In this document: positions 35,831-46,666 of the stretch, one piece after another | How positions within the stretch are numbered: position 1 is the first letter of the stretch | Layout of the letters: each line of letters opens with the position of its first letter | NCBI GenBank assembly: GCA_949825065.1 | Contig: OX463847.1 | Coordinates: forward strand, 37,379,036 to 37,443,035 | Origin: Odontocerum albicorne | Taxonomy: Eukaryota > Arthropoda > Insecta > Trichoptera > Odontoceridae | Direction: 5' to 3' | DNA length: 64,000 nucleotides | Notes under the pieces: generated by a model | What the model was told of the DNA's origin: nothing | Databases searched by the model: none | Seen by the model: the letters and a program-made list of their open reading frames with translations, nothing else | Made by a program: the position numbers and the translations under genes

Positions 35831-36020
35831 CCAAGGGTTTCGGGTTCAATTCTCGATGATATCCTTAAAAAATAAAAAATTGTCCAGTCTGGTAAATAGT
35901 TCGTTTGGTAAAAAATACTCACGCGTTAGACGTGTGCAAAAGCTATTCCTCTTCATGTGCAGTATTTCAAACATGTTCGTGGATAAATTCCCACACGGCA
36001 ATAAACCTTCCAGGTTTTAC
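35815..36020 (+). mobile_element. SINE family A, plus orientation
   Basis: The plus strand has a B-box-like GGGTTCAATTCTCG at 35840, then CCAGTCTGGTAAATAG and the tail CACACGGCAATAAACCTTCC AGG. Its head meets the head of the previous minus-strand SINE, sharing GACTTTAACCC, so the two are head to head. Confidence 0.6.
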
Positions 36021-36064
36021 TGTATAAAACGGAAGTATAACATGGAAAAGTCCGACTCCTAGTA

Positions 36065-36300
36065 TTAGAGGTATGGCTTACGTGTGCACTATTAAACACT
36101 TGAAGGCAACCTTTTTTGGAAAGTCTTATCAAAAGTGTAGGTTGAATATGAACAGGACACACATAAATTACACTGCACCAAAACCGAATATATTATTATC
36201 AAACATTAAAAGATTTTTTATAGTTAATCTTCTCTTGACGAGTATTCTTCTGTTTTGTTTATGTTTTTTGAAACATGCTTATGTGGAGAAGTAACCACTT
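36065..36300 (+). mobile_element. Element X, copy 2
   Basis: GTATGGCTTACGTGTGCACT, ACTTGAAGGCAACCTTTTTT, GGTTGAATATGAACA, AATATATTATTATCAAACAT and ATGCTTATGTGGAGAAGTAA correspond in order to 46975-47220. No array expansion in this copy. Confidence 0.75.
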
Positions 36301-36495
36301 TTTTTTTTTTTTTTTTTACCTGGCAAGTTTATTGCCACGTGGCAATCTCTTCCAACCAACCAGAAATATGTTTTATAGGCCCTAAGTGTTAACCAGACTG
36401 GAATCCTATTTAAAAAAATCTGGGTTCTAGCGGGGATCGTACCCGCAACCTCCGGATCGGCAGACAAGTGTCTTACCACCAGACCACCTTCATAT
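36299..36495 (-). mobile_element. SINE family A, full-length example
   Basis: Minus strand: head with A-box-like TGGTCTGGTGGTAAGACACT and B box GGTTGCGGGTACGATCCC; middle with CCAGTCTGGTTAACACTTAG; tail TTGGTTGGAAGAGATTGCCA then CGTGGCAATAAACTTGCCAG G and a poly(A) of about 18. This is a complete tRNA-SINE of about 195 bp. Its tail equals the end of the LINE at 5440-5985, which makes that LINE the likely source of its reverse transcriptase. Confidence 0.85.
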
Positions 36496-37121
36496 CCTTA
36501 CACTCAAATTATAAATGTACAATTATTTTGTAATATGTTTAATCCAACAATAATAGTGGGTCCGAGTTTCGGTCTGGAGCGCCCTTGAGGATATTCTGAT
36601 GTCAGATAATTAAAGAACAATTAAATGGCGTTATTATTTTTTTCTTTTATTATCATTTGTGTGATTGAATGCATTCCCCGATCTTCTCTAAAATTATTTA
36701 TATGGTACAGAAATCTGGACACTCAAGGCAAAAATATAAAAAAAGGTGGATACACCCAAGGTTTGGTGACGGAGACACATGCTGGGATACCTTGGACGGT
36801 ATGGCATAATAATGTATCCATCATACAATAACTTTGCGATGAATGCTCAAATTCTTTGCTAATATAGTACGCAGGAGAGGAGAATTTGGAAAAACGTTCC
36901 GTTAACAGGCGGTAAGAAGGAAGACAAGGTAGATAACGACTACTAACTCGATAGATTGACCAAGTCTGGAACGTAACAGGGTCCTCTGTGACGGCCGCAC
37001 TCCAAGAGACCCGAAGTAGGGAGAGACGTATGTTAGAATCGTGGACAGACCCTCACTCATGAACAAGAAAAATAATATACTTTTATATTTATTGTATATA
37101 GTCTAAATAATTTTAAATGTG
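36496..37121. other. Intronic DNA without recognised features
   Basis: A stretch at 36840-37060 (GGCGGTAAGAAGGAAGACAA, GACTACTAACTCGATAGATT) looks like decayed LINE coding on the plus strand (RRKEDKVDNDY...), too weak to call. Confidence 0.35.
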
Positions 37122-37753
37122 TATTCTACTCTAGAGGCGTGAATTTCGGGCGTTTTTCAAACTAAATAAAAGAAAACTAAAATAATTTTTCTATACACTT
37201 TTTTACAGTTTGTTTGTTGATGATTTGAGAATGATAAAAAAAATGAAAATTCAAGATGTTATCAGCTATTATATCTTGTCATAAAGAATGAGGTAAGCTG
37301 GTCGACATGATTGAAACCCTTATGTAAATTTAAAATAAAAATCATACACAGTTTCTTGATAAAAAATAATGTAGTTATAGTTGGTACCAAAGAAATGGCG
37401 ACGTTTTAAATCTTTTTTAAAATATTGTAGCAAAAAAGTAGTTTTGAATTTTCCAATGTAGAAACGATAGAAAAATATCTATCGAAGTTTCATACCAAAT
37501 TTGAAGGCAATCGGTTGGATAAAACTCGAGATTTTATGTCGAAAAAAGTACTTTCGAGAAAAACGAGTTTAAAGTTTTGAGATTATTGTCTGAGTTATTC
37601 CGGTGCGGCGTAATTGGTGACTCATTTATAGCTATAACTATAACTTCGTAAATATTAGGAATTTTTAAATTTCCTTTTAAGAACATATTTTTAAAGGTTT
37701 AAACATTAAGGATATGTAAAAAAATCGATTTAAAAAAAATCTAAAGTGGAATA
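37122..37753. mobile_element. Non-autonomous TIR element, family 1 copy 2
   Basis: About 630 bp with ends TATTCTACTCTAGAG and CTAAAGTGGAATA, matching 120-805 along its length. Only 7 bp separate it from Tigger copy 2. Confidence 0.7.
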
Positions 37754-37760
37754 CTTTTTA

Positions 37761-38602
37761 CAGGCGGTCCTCGACTTTCGAACATAATTGGTTCCTGAAA
37801 ATGTGTGCGAATGTTGAATGTTCGAAAGTAGAGGAATGTAAAAAAAAACATCAAAAATTATATTTTAAAATACTTATTTATCAATAATAATATTTATTTA
37901 TAAATAATATATTATTAAAAATATTTATTTATCAATATATAATTAAGTTAACGAGGCGTGTTTAAGTGCTTTCAGGTGTTTTCTTTATAACCTTGTCGAG
38001 AGTTAGTTGAATACCACCCTTTTTTTTTCTTTTCTTTATAAACAGTTCTATAACATACCGTGTCTTTCTCAATCGTACTACGTACTTGAGATATACGTTC
38101 TCCATTGGGGTCACATTCTTCCATGATAGTTACAAATTTGTCAAGATGCATGAAGGCTTCATTCATATTTTTTATTGTCAAAGTCTTGACAATTTTATGT
38201 GTATTTCATTTAACTCTTGTTGCTCAATTAAGTATTCATTTGACAGATGTACTGAGTGACGATTCAATCAACTCATTAATATCTTCGTTGTTGACATCCA
38301 AGTTTAGTTCATTCATTAGGCTAACTATTTCATCTGTGATAGTTTCGGGAGTTTCTTCAGAATTTATAAAACCACTCATCATTTGTGGACATAATTGTTT
38401 CCAGAAACCTTTCATTGTTGACTCTTATTTCAGCCCACGAGTCTCCAATATTGTTTATTGCGTTCCATATATTATAGTTCTTCCAAAAAAGTGAGAGCGA
38501 CTGCATGGAAACGAACAATTTTTGCATTATCGACAAAAAAAAAAAAAAAAAAGATTTTTTTAAAATGTGCGATATAGCGAATTGTGCGAAAGTAGAATTC
38601 TG
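37761..38602 (-). mobile_element. Tigger/pogo-type DNA transposon, copy 2
   Basis: 842 bp. The end CAGGCGGTCCTCGACTTTCG is clear (TA at 37759-37760); the other end CGAAAGTAGAATTCTG is degraded. The minus strand encodes the same C-terminal transposase remnant as copy 1: IKNMNEAFMHLDKFVTIMEE, then CDPNGERISQVRSTIEKD. It retains the empty site of the solo LTR found in copy 1. Confidence 0.92.
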
Positions 38603-38969
38603 ATATACTCTCGAATTAAAGTGATAAAGAGCCCTAATATTAATATATTTTAGGTGCGGTTTCTATCTGGTGTGGTCTGGTGTCTGGTGTAAAAGTTAAG
38701 TTATAAAAGGGAATAAACATGTAAGTTATTTCCTACGGTGAGAATAAATATCAGGGCTGCTGTTCTTTAAAATAAAATATTATATACTCGTATATAATAA
38801 TAAAAAGAAACCGCAAAAAATATTTATTAACTTTATTTTTAGACTTCCATGTAAATATTATACATCTGCTGGATGAATTGCTTTTTTGTAAATAAATACT
38901 ATATTTCTTTAAACCAACTTAGTATGTAATACATCATAAAATCCCACGTGTATGTTAAGGCAATGAAAA
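38603..38969. other. Intronic DNA without recognised features
   Basis: AT-rich, with GGTGTGGTCTGGTGTCTGGTG as the only local repeat. Confidence 0.45.
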
Positions 38970-39090
38970 ATAAAACACATTTGAGAGAGAAGCTATCAAT
39001 TGGTCTGGGTTGGTCTTATAATATCCTCTCAATTGAGATATACCCCCCACCAATAGGAGGACTAGTCTAACTGCAGGCTGTTAAATTTTT
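38970..39090 (-). mobile_element. LINE 3' UTR fragment related to 61290-62310
   Basis: GAAGCTATCAATTGGTCTGG, GAGATATACCCCCCACCAAT and AGGAGGACTAGTC match GAAGCTATCGAAAGGTCTGG, CCAAGATACACCCTACCAAT and AGGGCGAATCCAGCC at 61308-61390. Confidence 0.6.
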
Positions 39091-39124
39091 ACAACACATA
39101 CCGTTGTCCACGTAAATTGTTCAT

Positions 39125-39365
39125 GAGGTGTATGGCCGTGTGGTAACGCATTTGACTTCCGTGCGGAAGGTCGCCAGTTTAAACCCCCTTTCGAATGACA
39201 CATGCATTTTCCGCCTAGTATTCGGGGATACAAGGATATCCACGTCTTCGGTCATATCTATTCTTAAAAAAAAAAGAGTAAAAAATAACATGTTGGTGTG
39301 TTCCGATTACACTTCGGTGTGTCATTGAATCCGGTGATTAGTGGTGTGGCCGGTGAGTTTACTGG
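39125..39365 (+). mobile_element. SINE family B, plus orientation
   Basis: Head with A-box-like TGGCCGTGTGGTAACGC and a mutated B box GTCGCCAGTTTAAACCCC; body CATTTTCCGCCTAGTATTCG, then after an A-run ACATGTTGGTGTGTTCCGAT and a 3' part related to 43835-43990 in reverse complement. Confidence 0.75.
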
Positions 39366-39628
39366 TGTGAAACGGCTTATTGACTTAAAAAAAATTGCTT
39401 TCCAAAATGAATTGACGTAGAAATGGCGAGGGTACCCACGACTACGGGGTCCAACAATGACGAAGACGACACGTAAATAAATAAAAAAAATAAAAAATAA
39501 TAAAAAAAAGAGAATAAATAAGCAGTGGATACAATTATAAACTCAATGTATGAAAATTGTTAAAAATATAAACTCACACACACACACCACCCCAGATTGA
39601 CTGCCAACGTAAAGAGAGAACATAAAAT

Positions 39629-39771
39629 GAATGGTTGAATTAAAATAGGCACTAAGTGTCAAAAAAAAAAACTAAGTATGCAGTTTCGTTCTATATGTCA
39701 TATATAATGAAACTGCATACTTAGTTTTTTGTTTTTTTTGGTACTTAGTGCCTATTTTAATTCAACCATTC
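39629..39771. repeat. Inverted repeat, arms about 65-70 bp
   Basis: GAATGGTTGAATTAAAATAG, GCACTAAGT, an A-run, ACTAAGTATGCAGTTTC and the complement GAAACTGCATACTTAGT, T-run, ACTTAGTGCC, CTATTTTAATTCAACCATTC fold into a long hairpin with a loop of about 15 bases around 39697. Probably a foldback element. Confidence 0.92.
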
Positions 39772-40340
39772 AAATAAGAGTTCGAATTTTGACAAAACTG
39801 AGAAATCAACTAGAATAACATTTTTTTGTTTGTTTAGAAGACAACTGAAAACCCACTTCAACGTATCAACAAGCCTTTGTTTCAAAATGCTCTACAAATT
39901 TAAACGTTTTGTTGTTTTACAAAAACGAAAACACTTTAGATAATATATTTTGAGGCGCTGAATACAAAAACGACCATTTTAATTCTTGATTGCCTCCGAT
40001 TTACAAGATAAATTGAACATTTTTGTTTTGAAATGTAGATTTTCTTTACTTTGGCGAACATTTCATGATATCTAGCTTTATGTATAATGGTGTCAGAAAA
40101 ACTTTACTGAGATTCATTAGTGGTTCACAACACTTTTGGATTTTAGTGGTATATAATTTGTTTCGTCTTTCACATTTCTTCTTTACCAACGAAAATATCT
40201 GAAACCTGTAGAAAATATCTTGTTTACTTTAGAGGTGTTAAAATTTACAAAAAAATCGTTATCACAAGCCATCAAAATGTGGTATCTTTTCATACATGGT
40301 TTAACTTGTTCAGGCCAGAAATATTTGTACTTATATTTTT
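39772..40340. other. Intronic DNA without recognised features
   Basis: AT-rich with no recognisable repeat or coding motif. Confidence 0.45.
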
Positions 40341-40484
40341 ATATTGTTTATAGTTATGGCATAAACGTTGCGGAGGTTTTAAGACATTGTAATTATTTTA
40401 TCAAACACTGTTTATTTCACTTTTTGTAACAAGATTTCAAGGCTTTCACCTCATCTTCAGGAGAGCACAAACAATACGAGTATA

Positions 40485-41760
40485 TCAGGTCTGTAAATAT
40501 GAAACCGGATTTTTTTAATAGAAAATACACATTTATTGTACGAAAATGGTAAAAAATATTTTATTCGAAGTATTGCCCATCGCTAGCTACACATTTTCCA
40601 AGCTCTCTAGCAATTTGTGGATGCCACGCCAAAAACACTGTTGTTCTTTTGAGGCAAACCAATCATCGAGCCATTTTCGTAAGAAGTGAAGCGCTGCTCC
40701 GCAAGTGCGTGTTCCATCGATGCAAATAAGTAGTAAACGGATGGAGCCAAGTCTGGTGAGTAAGTCGCATGCGAAAGTATTTGCCAACTAAACGTCTCAA
40801 TCGTTTCCTTGACCAGTTTTGCTGTGTGCGATGGTGCATTATCATGAAGCAAAATCATTTTGTGTTGCCTCTTTTGATATTCTGGTCGTTTTTCACGCAA
40901 TGCTTGGTTCAAATCCATAATTTGTTGTCAGTAGCGTTCGGTATTAACGGTTTTCCTAGGTTGAAGCAGCTCATAATAGATTAATAACACCCTTCTGATC
41001 TCACCAAACACGGAACATTGTCTTCCACTCATAGCGATTTGGCCGCTGTCGATGTCACTGGTTTGCTTGGAGTTACCCATGATCTTTTACGCTTAGGATT
41101 CTCGAAATGTATCCATTTTCATCACCAGTCACATTCGATGGAGAAATGATTTTCTTTTGTACTTGGCGAGCAGCATTTCACAAGTGGTTTTTTGGTTTTC
41201 CTGCTGTCCTTCATTCAGTTCATGTGGAACCCATTTCCCCACCTTCTGGATCTTTCCCATGGCTTTCAAACGGATGGAGACGGCTTCTTGTGTCACATTT
41301 AATTGATTCGCAAGTTGTTGTTGCGTTTGAGCGTCATCTTCATCCAACAATGTTTGCAATTCGGCGTCTTCAAACTTTCTCGGTGGTCTTCCACGTTCTT
41401 CGTTTCTCACGTCAAAATCGCCACTTTTGAATTTTTTAAACCACTCAAAGCACTGTGATTTACCAAGAGCATGCTCAGCGTAAGCTTCGACAAGCATTCG
41501 ATGCGATTCTGCAGCAGTTTTCTTCAAATGGGAACAGAAAATCAAAACTGTCCGCAAATAATAGTTTACAGGCACAAAAATAGACATGTTCAACGCTATG
41601 AAAACACATGTAGTTGTATTAAACTTGTATTGTTGCGAGTTAAAAGTCTTTGATAAATGTAAACACAAGAAAAAGGCGCCAATGACGCGGGTTGACAGTC
41701 ACTACATTGACAACTAAAGCTATCTATGAGCAAATTCCGGTTTCATATTTACAGACCTGG
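40485..41760 (-). mobile_element. Mos1-like (mauritiana-type) mariner, 1276 bp
   Basis: The inverted ends share CAGGTCTGTAAATATGAAAC plus CGG (first base T against C), flanked by TA (40483-40484, 41761-41762). Length and ends are those of a full mariner. The transposase is decayed. Confidence 0.95.
40561..41587 (-). pseudogene. Mos1-like mariner transposase, dead
   Basis: Starts MSIFVPVNYYLRTVLIFCSH at 41587 and shows HLKKTAAESHRMLVEAYAEH, CFEWFKKFKSGDFDVRNEER, TQQQLANQLNVTQEAVSIRL and KWVPHELNEGQQ, the paired helix-turn-helix region of the Mos1 group. Then frameshifts around 41129 and 40919, VTGDEN (first Asp kept), ILLHDNAPSHTA (second Asp kept) and SPDLAPSVYYLFASMEHALA: the third catalytic Asp is Val. 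It ends WRGIHKLLES...CVASDGQYFE with the stop at 40561. Several frameshifts plus the lost metal ligand mean it cannot be active. Confidence 0.93.
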
Positions 41761-41890
41761 TATGTGTTTTTGGAATGTATTTAAATATTTACGTACTACT
41801 CGTATGTTGCTATCAATAAACCCATATTTCAAGATTTACATATTATGTTGCTATCAATAAACCTATATTTATTTCTTTCTATTGTGATTG

Positions 41891-42055
41891 TTTTATCAAA
41901 CACTGTTTATTTCACCTTATGTTACGATATAACCCTACCGGTTTCAAGGTTTTCACCTCATAATCAGGGGAACACAAACAAGACTTGCTGTGCTCCTCTG
42001 TTTACCGGTAGGGTTATACCGTTACATAAAGTGGAATAAACAGTGTTTGATAAAA
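41891..42055. repeat. Inverted repeat inside element Y
   Basis: TTTTATCAAACACTGTTTAT, AACCCTACCGGTTT at the left face AAACC-like TTTACCGGTAGGGTT, ATAAACAGTGTTTGATAAAA at the right. The arms are about 60 bp; the left arm also contains the hammerhead-like motif, the right arm lacks it. Confidence 0.85.
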
Positions 42056-42110
42056 TAAATAACAATGTCTCTAAACCTCCACAATGTTAATGCCTTAACT
42101 ATAAATAATA

Positions 42111-42557
42111 TATTTATATTAAATTTCATATATTAAAATGTATTGTACAAGAAAACAAAGCTATTAGATAAAAAATCAAAATAATAACAGGAATGATACT
42201 CAATGGTTCAGTTATGCCAACGAAGTTTATTAAGAAGCTCAATTTATCCACCAAGATAGAGTAAATATTAATATTGGAATATTCATTCAACAAGGTCAAT
42301 CCGTGTACGAGCCATGACGCTCTTAGTAGCTCAGTTCGTGAATGCAATATCGAAAAACAATTTTTATTCACAATGGTGTCATTTGTTACTTACATTAAAC
42401 AAAAGTTTGTCGATTAACAAGTTTGTCAATTATTAATTCATAACAGAGATGTCGCTAGGTAAATGTTTAAAATGTGCCTTTTCAATGATATTCTGAAAAA
42501 TCTGCGACTTTAAAGTTGTTTTATTGAATTTTATTGTATTTACTTCGTTGTATACAG
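42111..42557. other. Intronic DNA without recognised features
   Basis: AT-rich; the antisense open frame 42126-42371 has no motif. Confidence 0.45.
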
Positions 42558-42741
42558 TACAACCTGGCGAGCTTATTGCCGTGTGGTAATATCTTCCAAC
42601 CAATCAGGAAGATGTTAAAGAGGCCTTAAGTGAGAACATGACTGGAATCCTTTTTTTTAAATCGTTGTTCCAACGGGAATTGAACCCGCAACGTCCGGGT
42701 TTGAAGAAAGCGTCTTATCAACTAGGCCGTGGAGGTCGTCG
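42558..42741 (-). mobile_element. SINE family A
   Basis: Minus strand: head GACCTCCACGGCCTAGTTGA, TAAGACGC, B box GCGGGTTCAATTCCCG; middle GATTCCAGTCATGTTCTCAC; tail TTGGTTGGAAGATATTACCA then CACGGCAATAAGCTCGCCAG G. Complete, with a good B box. Confidence 0.85.
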
Positions 42742-43572
42742 TTTTATAATCATCAATTGAATTGCTTTCAAGAAGTGATGATCTCAGATCTTTCAATAAA
42801 AAACTAAATAACTAACACAGCGCTGTTAAGTGAAAAATAAATACTTTAAGAGCGCTCTATGTTAGCCACCTATTAAGTCGAATCAATGGTGAAGATCTTC
42901 GTAGTCTAGATATTAATTAAGGGGTCTGTATAGCAACTAGAAGATTGTAAGTTCGATCATTAATGTTCCGACTTAGTTAACATGTTTGACTTAGTAGTTA
43001 ACAAGTTTGACTCAGTTAACATGTTAGATATTATGTTTGATTTGATCCATATAATTTAGGGATCTGGAAACTTGGGTTTTGCATGTTAGGATAAACATTC
43101 CCAGTATAACATATAGTTTAATGTATCATCTACCATATATCTTCAGAGCATGTTGAGACACTTCTACCGTCTTAGCGTGAAGAGGGATCTAATGATATTT
43201 TAATGTCTTCAGGCCGTTGACAGGAGCAACATCGTATAAAAAAAAAACGATGATTTTATATTCCTGACAACTATTTGAGATACAAAGATATTAATTTGTT
43301 TTGACTAGCAATAAATAAAACAAATCTGCCGCCAAGTACTTTTCATTTGTTTCGCGGCTTGTCGGTTTTGAACGGGGCCTCGGATATTGACATCTTCAAT
43401 ATTTAAGAAAATGTTAGTTTTTAAAGAAAGTAAATTAATTTTTCTTTATTAATGAGGGTTCAGTGTTGAAAAAAAAAACAGTTATTTTTCGTTTAATAAT
43501 TGTACATTGTATATATATTTGATTTTGAGGTTTGTTTATAATTAGGTTTAATATGGATATGTACATATAAAG
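42742..43572. other. Intronic DNA without recognised features
   Basis: AT-rich. A short local repeat GACTTAGTTAACATGTTTGA / GACTCAGTTAACATGTTAGA lies at 42970-43030. Confidence 0.45.
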
Positions 43573-43665
43573 AGGCGGATGCTCCGTACCCCATGGACCG
43601 CAAAGGCGGATGCTCCGTACCCCATGGACCGCAAAGGCGGATGCTCCGTACCCCATGGACCGCAA
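43573..43665. repeat. Minisatellite, 31-bp unit x3, GC-rich
   Basis: Three exact units of AGGCGGATGCTCCGTACCCC + ATGGACCGCAA. Its GC content is far above that of the flanks. The antisense frame through it (43435-43677) is a repeat artefact. Confidence 0.97.
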
Positions 43666-43834
43666 AGTACACAACATCTACATATAATTCAATAATTGGA
43701 GATTAGCGAAAGACTTTCAACAAAATGCAAAAAAAACAATTAATTTTTTTGGAGTACGTTACTAGAAAACATGACGAAAGTATGGAGAAGCTGGATATTG
43801 CAGGTGCAGTAGAGGTAAGGCGCGTAAGAGAAAT

Positions 43835-44155
43835 GTGTGCTATGGTATATACATAGTCGTTGTTGTAGTCAAGCATTCCCTCGCCGTTTCGACATCAACT
43901 CAGTTAGAAAGTCATTACTCATCAGCAAACTCACCAGTCACACAATGGATCCGATGGCACACTGAAGTGAGACGATTAGAGCAAACCGGTATGTTCTATC
44001 CTTTTTTTTTAAAGAATTTATATAACCAAAGTCATCGGTATCCTTATACCCCCGATTACTAGGCGGAAAATACCTTTGTCATTCGAAGAGAGAAGCACAG
44101 CGTGGGATTTGAACCGGCGACCTTACCGCGCGGCCATGCACTTCATATGACATGA
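43835..44155 (-). mobile_element. SINE family B, minus orientation
   Basis: Minus strand: head CATGGCCGCGCGGTAAGGTC and the perfect B box GCCGGTTCAAATCCCACG; body TTTTCCGCCTAGTAATCG and CCGATGACTTTGGTTATATA; 3' part GTGCCATCGGATCCATTGTG. About 20 bp between the A and B boxes are deleted relative to 39125-39365. Confidence 0.78.
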
Positions 44156-45344
44156 GTGGATCTAATAAAGAACTGATCTAAACTAACAAGGTTATCTTTA
44201 AGCGCTGTATTTACCATGGCCTAGGACCGGGAAGGATGGAGACAGTTGATGCGCCGAGTTTGAGATATATTAGACTCTAATATAATCCTTGACACTTGCC
44301 CGTAAGTACCAACCGAAATTGCGAACGGATCGAAGTCCACCCTCGCGCCCTGCGCCATAGATATCTCACTCGTCGACTAGTCTCAATACAAAAATTTGCG
44401 CGTAATTCAAAACTACAGTATGTTGGTAGGATGAGCTAGCTAGGTCTTGGCCCTTGGGACTTAGTGGAGGAGTCAGTGTGGCCCTTAGGCTAAAAAGTTT
44501 GGAGACTCCTGTATTGGAGGATCGAAGTATGAAGAAGAAGATGTGAACTATATAAAAATATAAATAAAAACAAGAAATTCCGTAGAAAAAGGGTATGAAT
44601 TATTAGCCAAGTGTAATATTATTGGCTAATAAGCCCTTAAATAGGGATGGCGCACATCGATGATCGCACTTGAAAGTACCGTTCAAAATAGATTTCATGG
44701 AACAACGAACATTATACCATAGATAGTGATAAGAAACACAAAAGATTTTCACATTATGATAATAATTTAAAAAGAAGTTGAACTTTTCACGGAGATATAA
44801 AGGAGATTGAGGAACGTGCTGAATTCTACAGAGGGTAGTGAAAATGTGAAGGTACCTTAACTTCTTATCATCAATTACGTATCAGGACTCATATCACGTA
44901 GTCTAAAAGGAAGTCCACATTTCCCGCATCGGGAAAAGCGGTGAGAATTTTTAATTTTCTCAGCAGTTAAGTATTTCAGTGGAGATAATCCATTCGGATT
45001 CCATTATTACGGGGAGGGAGATGTCAATATTGTGTTTGTTTTTCGGCAGAGGTAAACAAATAGTAAGCGACAGCGCCACTGAGAGTACCCAGCACCGAGA
45101 ATTGTTGCAGTAATCTTCAGATAATTGCTATTGGCTCGTACGTGACTAGACTACGGAGTCCAGACCTCTCTCCCGGGGGATAATAAAGATCGGGGACCTT
45201 TATTGTAAACACTTGGCCCACGCTGTTTCGTATTTATACGACCAGACTCGACCGCATTTAGTGGACTTGTTCATTTTGCTTAAGATTGTTGGGAAAATTC
45301 ATTTATAATGGTACTCAAAGTATTTATTATTTTTTATTTAATTA
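44156..45344. other. Mostly unidentified; possible hAT end at 44420-44515
   Basis: The stretch GGCCCTTAGGCTAAAAAGTT TGGAGACTCCTG at about 44480-44512 has the look of a hAT terminal region (GGCCC... GTTTGGAGACYCCTG), but no second end was found. The rest has no motif. Confidence 0.35.
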
Positions 45345-45700
45345 TTTGACACTTTATTGCGAATGCAATCTGGCGGGCCTATTGCCTGGCAACATTCTCC
45401 TCCAACTAACCAGACAAAAGAAAATAAAGCAAGTTACATGGCTGCAAAAAATATTCAAATGATTATTTAAATTTATGGCTATATACGATACATATCAAAG
45501 TAAAAGGGAGAAATCATCAATTGAAAGAAAATAAAGGAATGGTGGAGAGGAAATAAAATACGTTATACGAGTATTACTGACTATAAATCAAAAATTTTCC
45601 AGTCGCTTCTTTAATAATGCCAAAGACGAAGCGAGTCTAATATTGGTTATTAACTGGTTTCAGAGTTTCACTGCATGTGCAGTAAAAAACGACATACAAA
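45345..45700 (-). mobile_element. LINE 3' end, second copy of the 5440-5985 family
   Basis: The minus strand reads ...QLITNIRLASSLALLKKRLE NF and a stop, the counterpart of NQLQTNIRLAPALSCFKKRL, with a stop in place of the Trp before it. The 3' UTR ends TGGTTAGTTGGAGGAGAATG, TTGCCAGGCAATAGGCCCGC CAG, the same tail. The open plus-strand frame at 45643-45834 is its antisense. Confidence 0.8.
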
Positions 45701-45857
45701 AGAGCGGAGAGCTAGGAAGGCTCATAAATAATATCTGTTTGAGCGTAGCGCAAGTCCATGATGCTGAAAATGTTCGACGATATAAGGAGGCGACGGGACA
45801 GTTTAGGATATTATACAAGAAATATATTATGTGAATTTGGCGTATATTTCTTACGTT

Positions 45858-46244
45858 TGTAGCGACCATGCGTGCGGTCACTGAACCCATTGAGGCGACC
45901 CTTGGCCGCTCGGTCATTGAATTCGCATTGTAAGGAATGCGAGACAAGCACTGAGCGAAGGTCACCTGCTCGGCCATTGAACTCACTATTAGCGGAGAAC
46001 GGGACAGCGACATATCTTCCGCGCTGTCCTACAAAACAATGAATACCCTACGTGATGACAATAAATATATTGTGAGGCGGAGACGAGACGGCGACATATC
46101 ATTTGCGCCGTCTCGCGCACATTCCAAATATTATAAATACCAACGTTTATCAATAAAATACCCCTTTGTATATTCCAATTTCAAACGAGTTTTACTAAAC
46201 CAACGATCATCATCATCTCTCCATTAAGGAACAACTGTTCCTAA
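45858..46244. mobile_element. Solo LTR, copy 2
   Basis: 387 bp starting TGTAGCGACCATGCG and ending CAACTGTTCCTAA, flanked by the 5-bp duplication ACGTT (45853-45857 and 46245-46249). It contains AATAAATA near 46060 and ATCAATAAAATACCCC near 46150 as possible poly(A) signals, and two similar GC-rich segments (GACGGCGACATATC / GGACAGCGACATATC). The family is shared with 6561-6964. No internal retroelement sequence is present. Confidence 0.85.
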
Positions 46245-46249
46245 ACGTT

Positions 46250-46666
46250 CAACGAGTTCAGCGCCTTTGGTATGAATTGATATGATCGTAATTTCTCGGG
46301 TTAAAAATAAATCTAGATAAACATTTTGAAGACATTGTAATTTGCCCAGTTATTCCTCCGTAATATCCAAATAACAGACGTCCGCATAGTCCAAAATCGG
46401 AAAGAGCAGATATATGAGAGTTATGTCAAAATATATGAGAGTTCTGGAAATATTAGATATTTTTCTATTGTTCAATCCTCTTCTGTCTTTTTGGTATAAT
46501 TTTGCATAACTGATATTTGGTATAATTTTGCATAATTACGATTTAAACGCGTTTATTTTGTTATTGCAAAAGTGTATTAATTGTTGCGTAATATCTGATG
46601 AATTGATAATCATTATTTTTGTCAATGTATGTTTTCTTGAGTAATATTTCAATTAAATCGATTTAC
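46250..46666. other. Intronic DNA without recognised features
   Basis: AT-rich, with a short direct repeat GGTATAATTTTGCATAA twice (46492, 46518). Confidence 0.45.

Larger units (their letters stand above)
40341..42110. mobile_element. Foldback element Y with mariner inserted
   Basis: The outer parts are inverted repeats of each other: TTTATAGTTATGGCATAAAC, GCGGAGGTTTTAAGACATTG, TTTTATCAAACACTGTTTAT at the left and ATAAACAGTGTTTGATAAAA, CAATGTCTCTAAACCTCC, TAATGCCTTAACTATAAA at the right. Within it, TTTTATCAAACACTGTTTAT...TTTCACCTCAT also occurs as a direct repeat (40394 and 41891). The mariner at 40485-41760 sits between. Related pieces: 48695-48840 and 57866-57975. No coding part of its own is seen. 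On the minus strand it carries a hammerhead-like core (see findings). Confidence 0.75.

Noticed and set aside
45643..45834. 63-codon open frame upstream of the solo LTR
   Set aside because: Antisense of a truncated LINE end whose sense strand shows the KKRLE motif.
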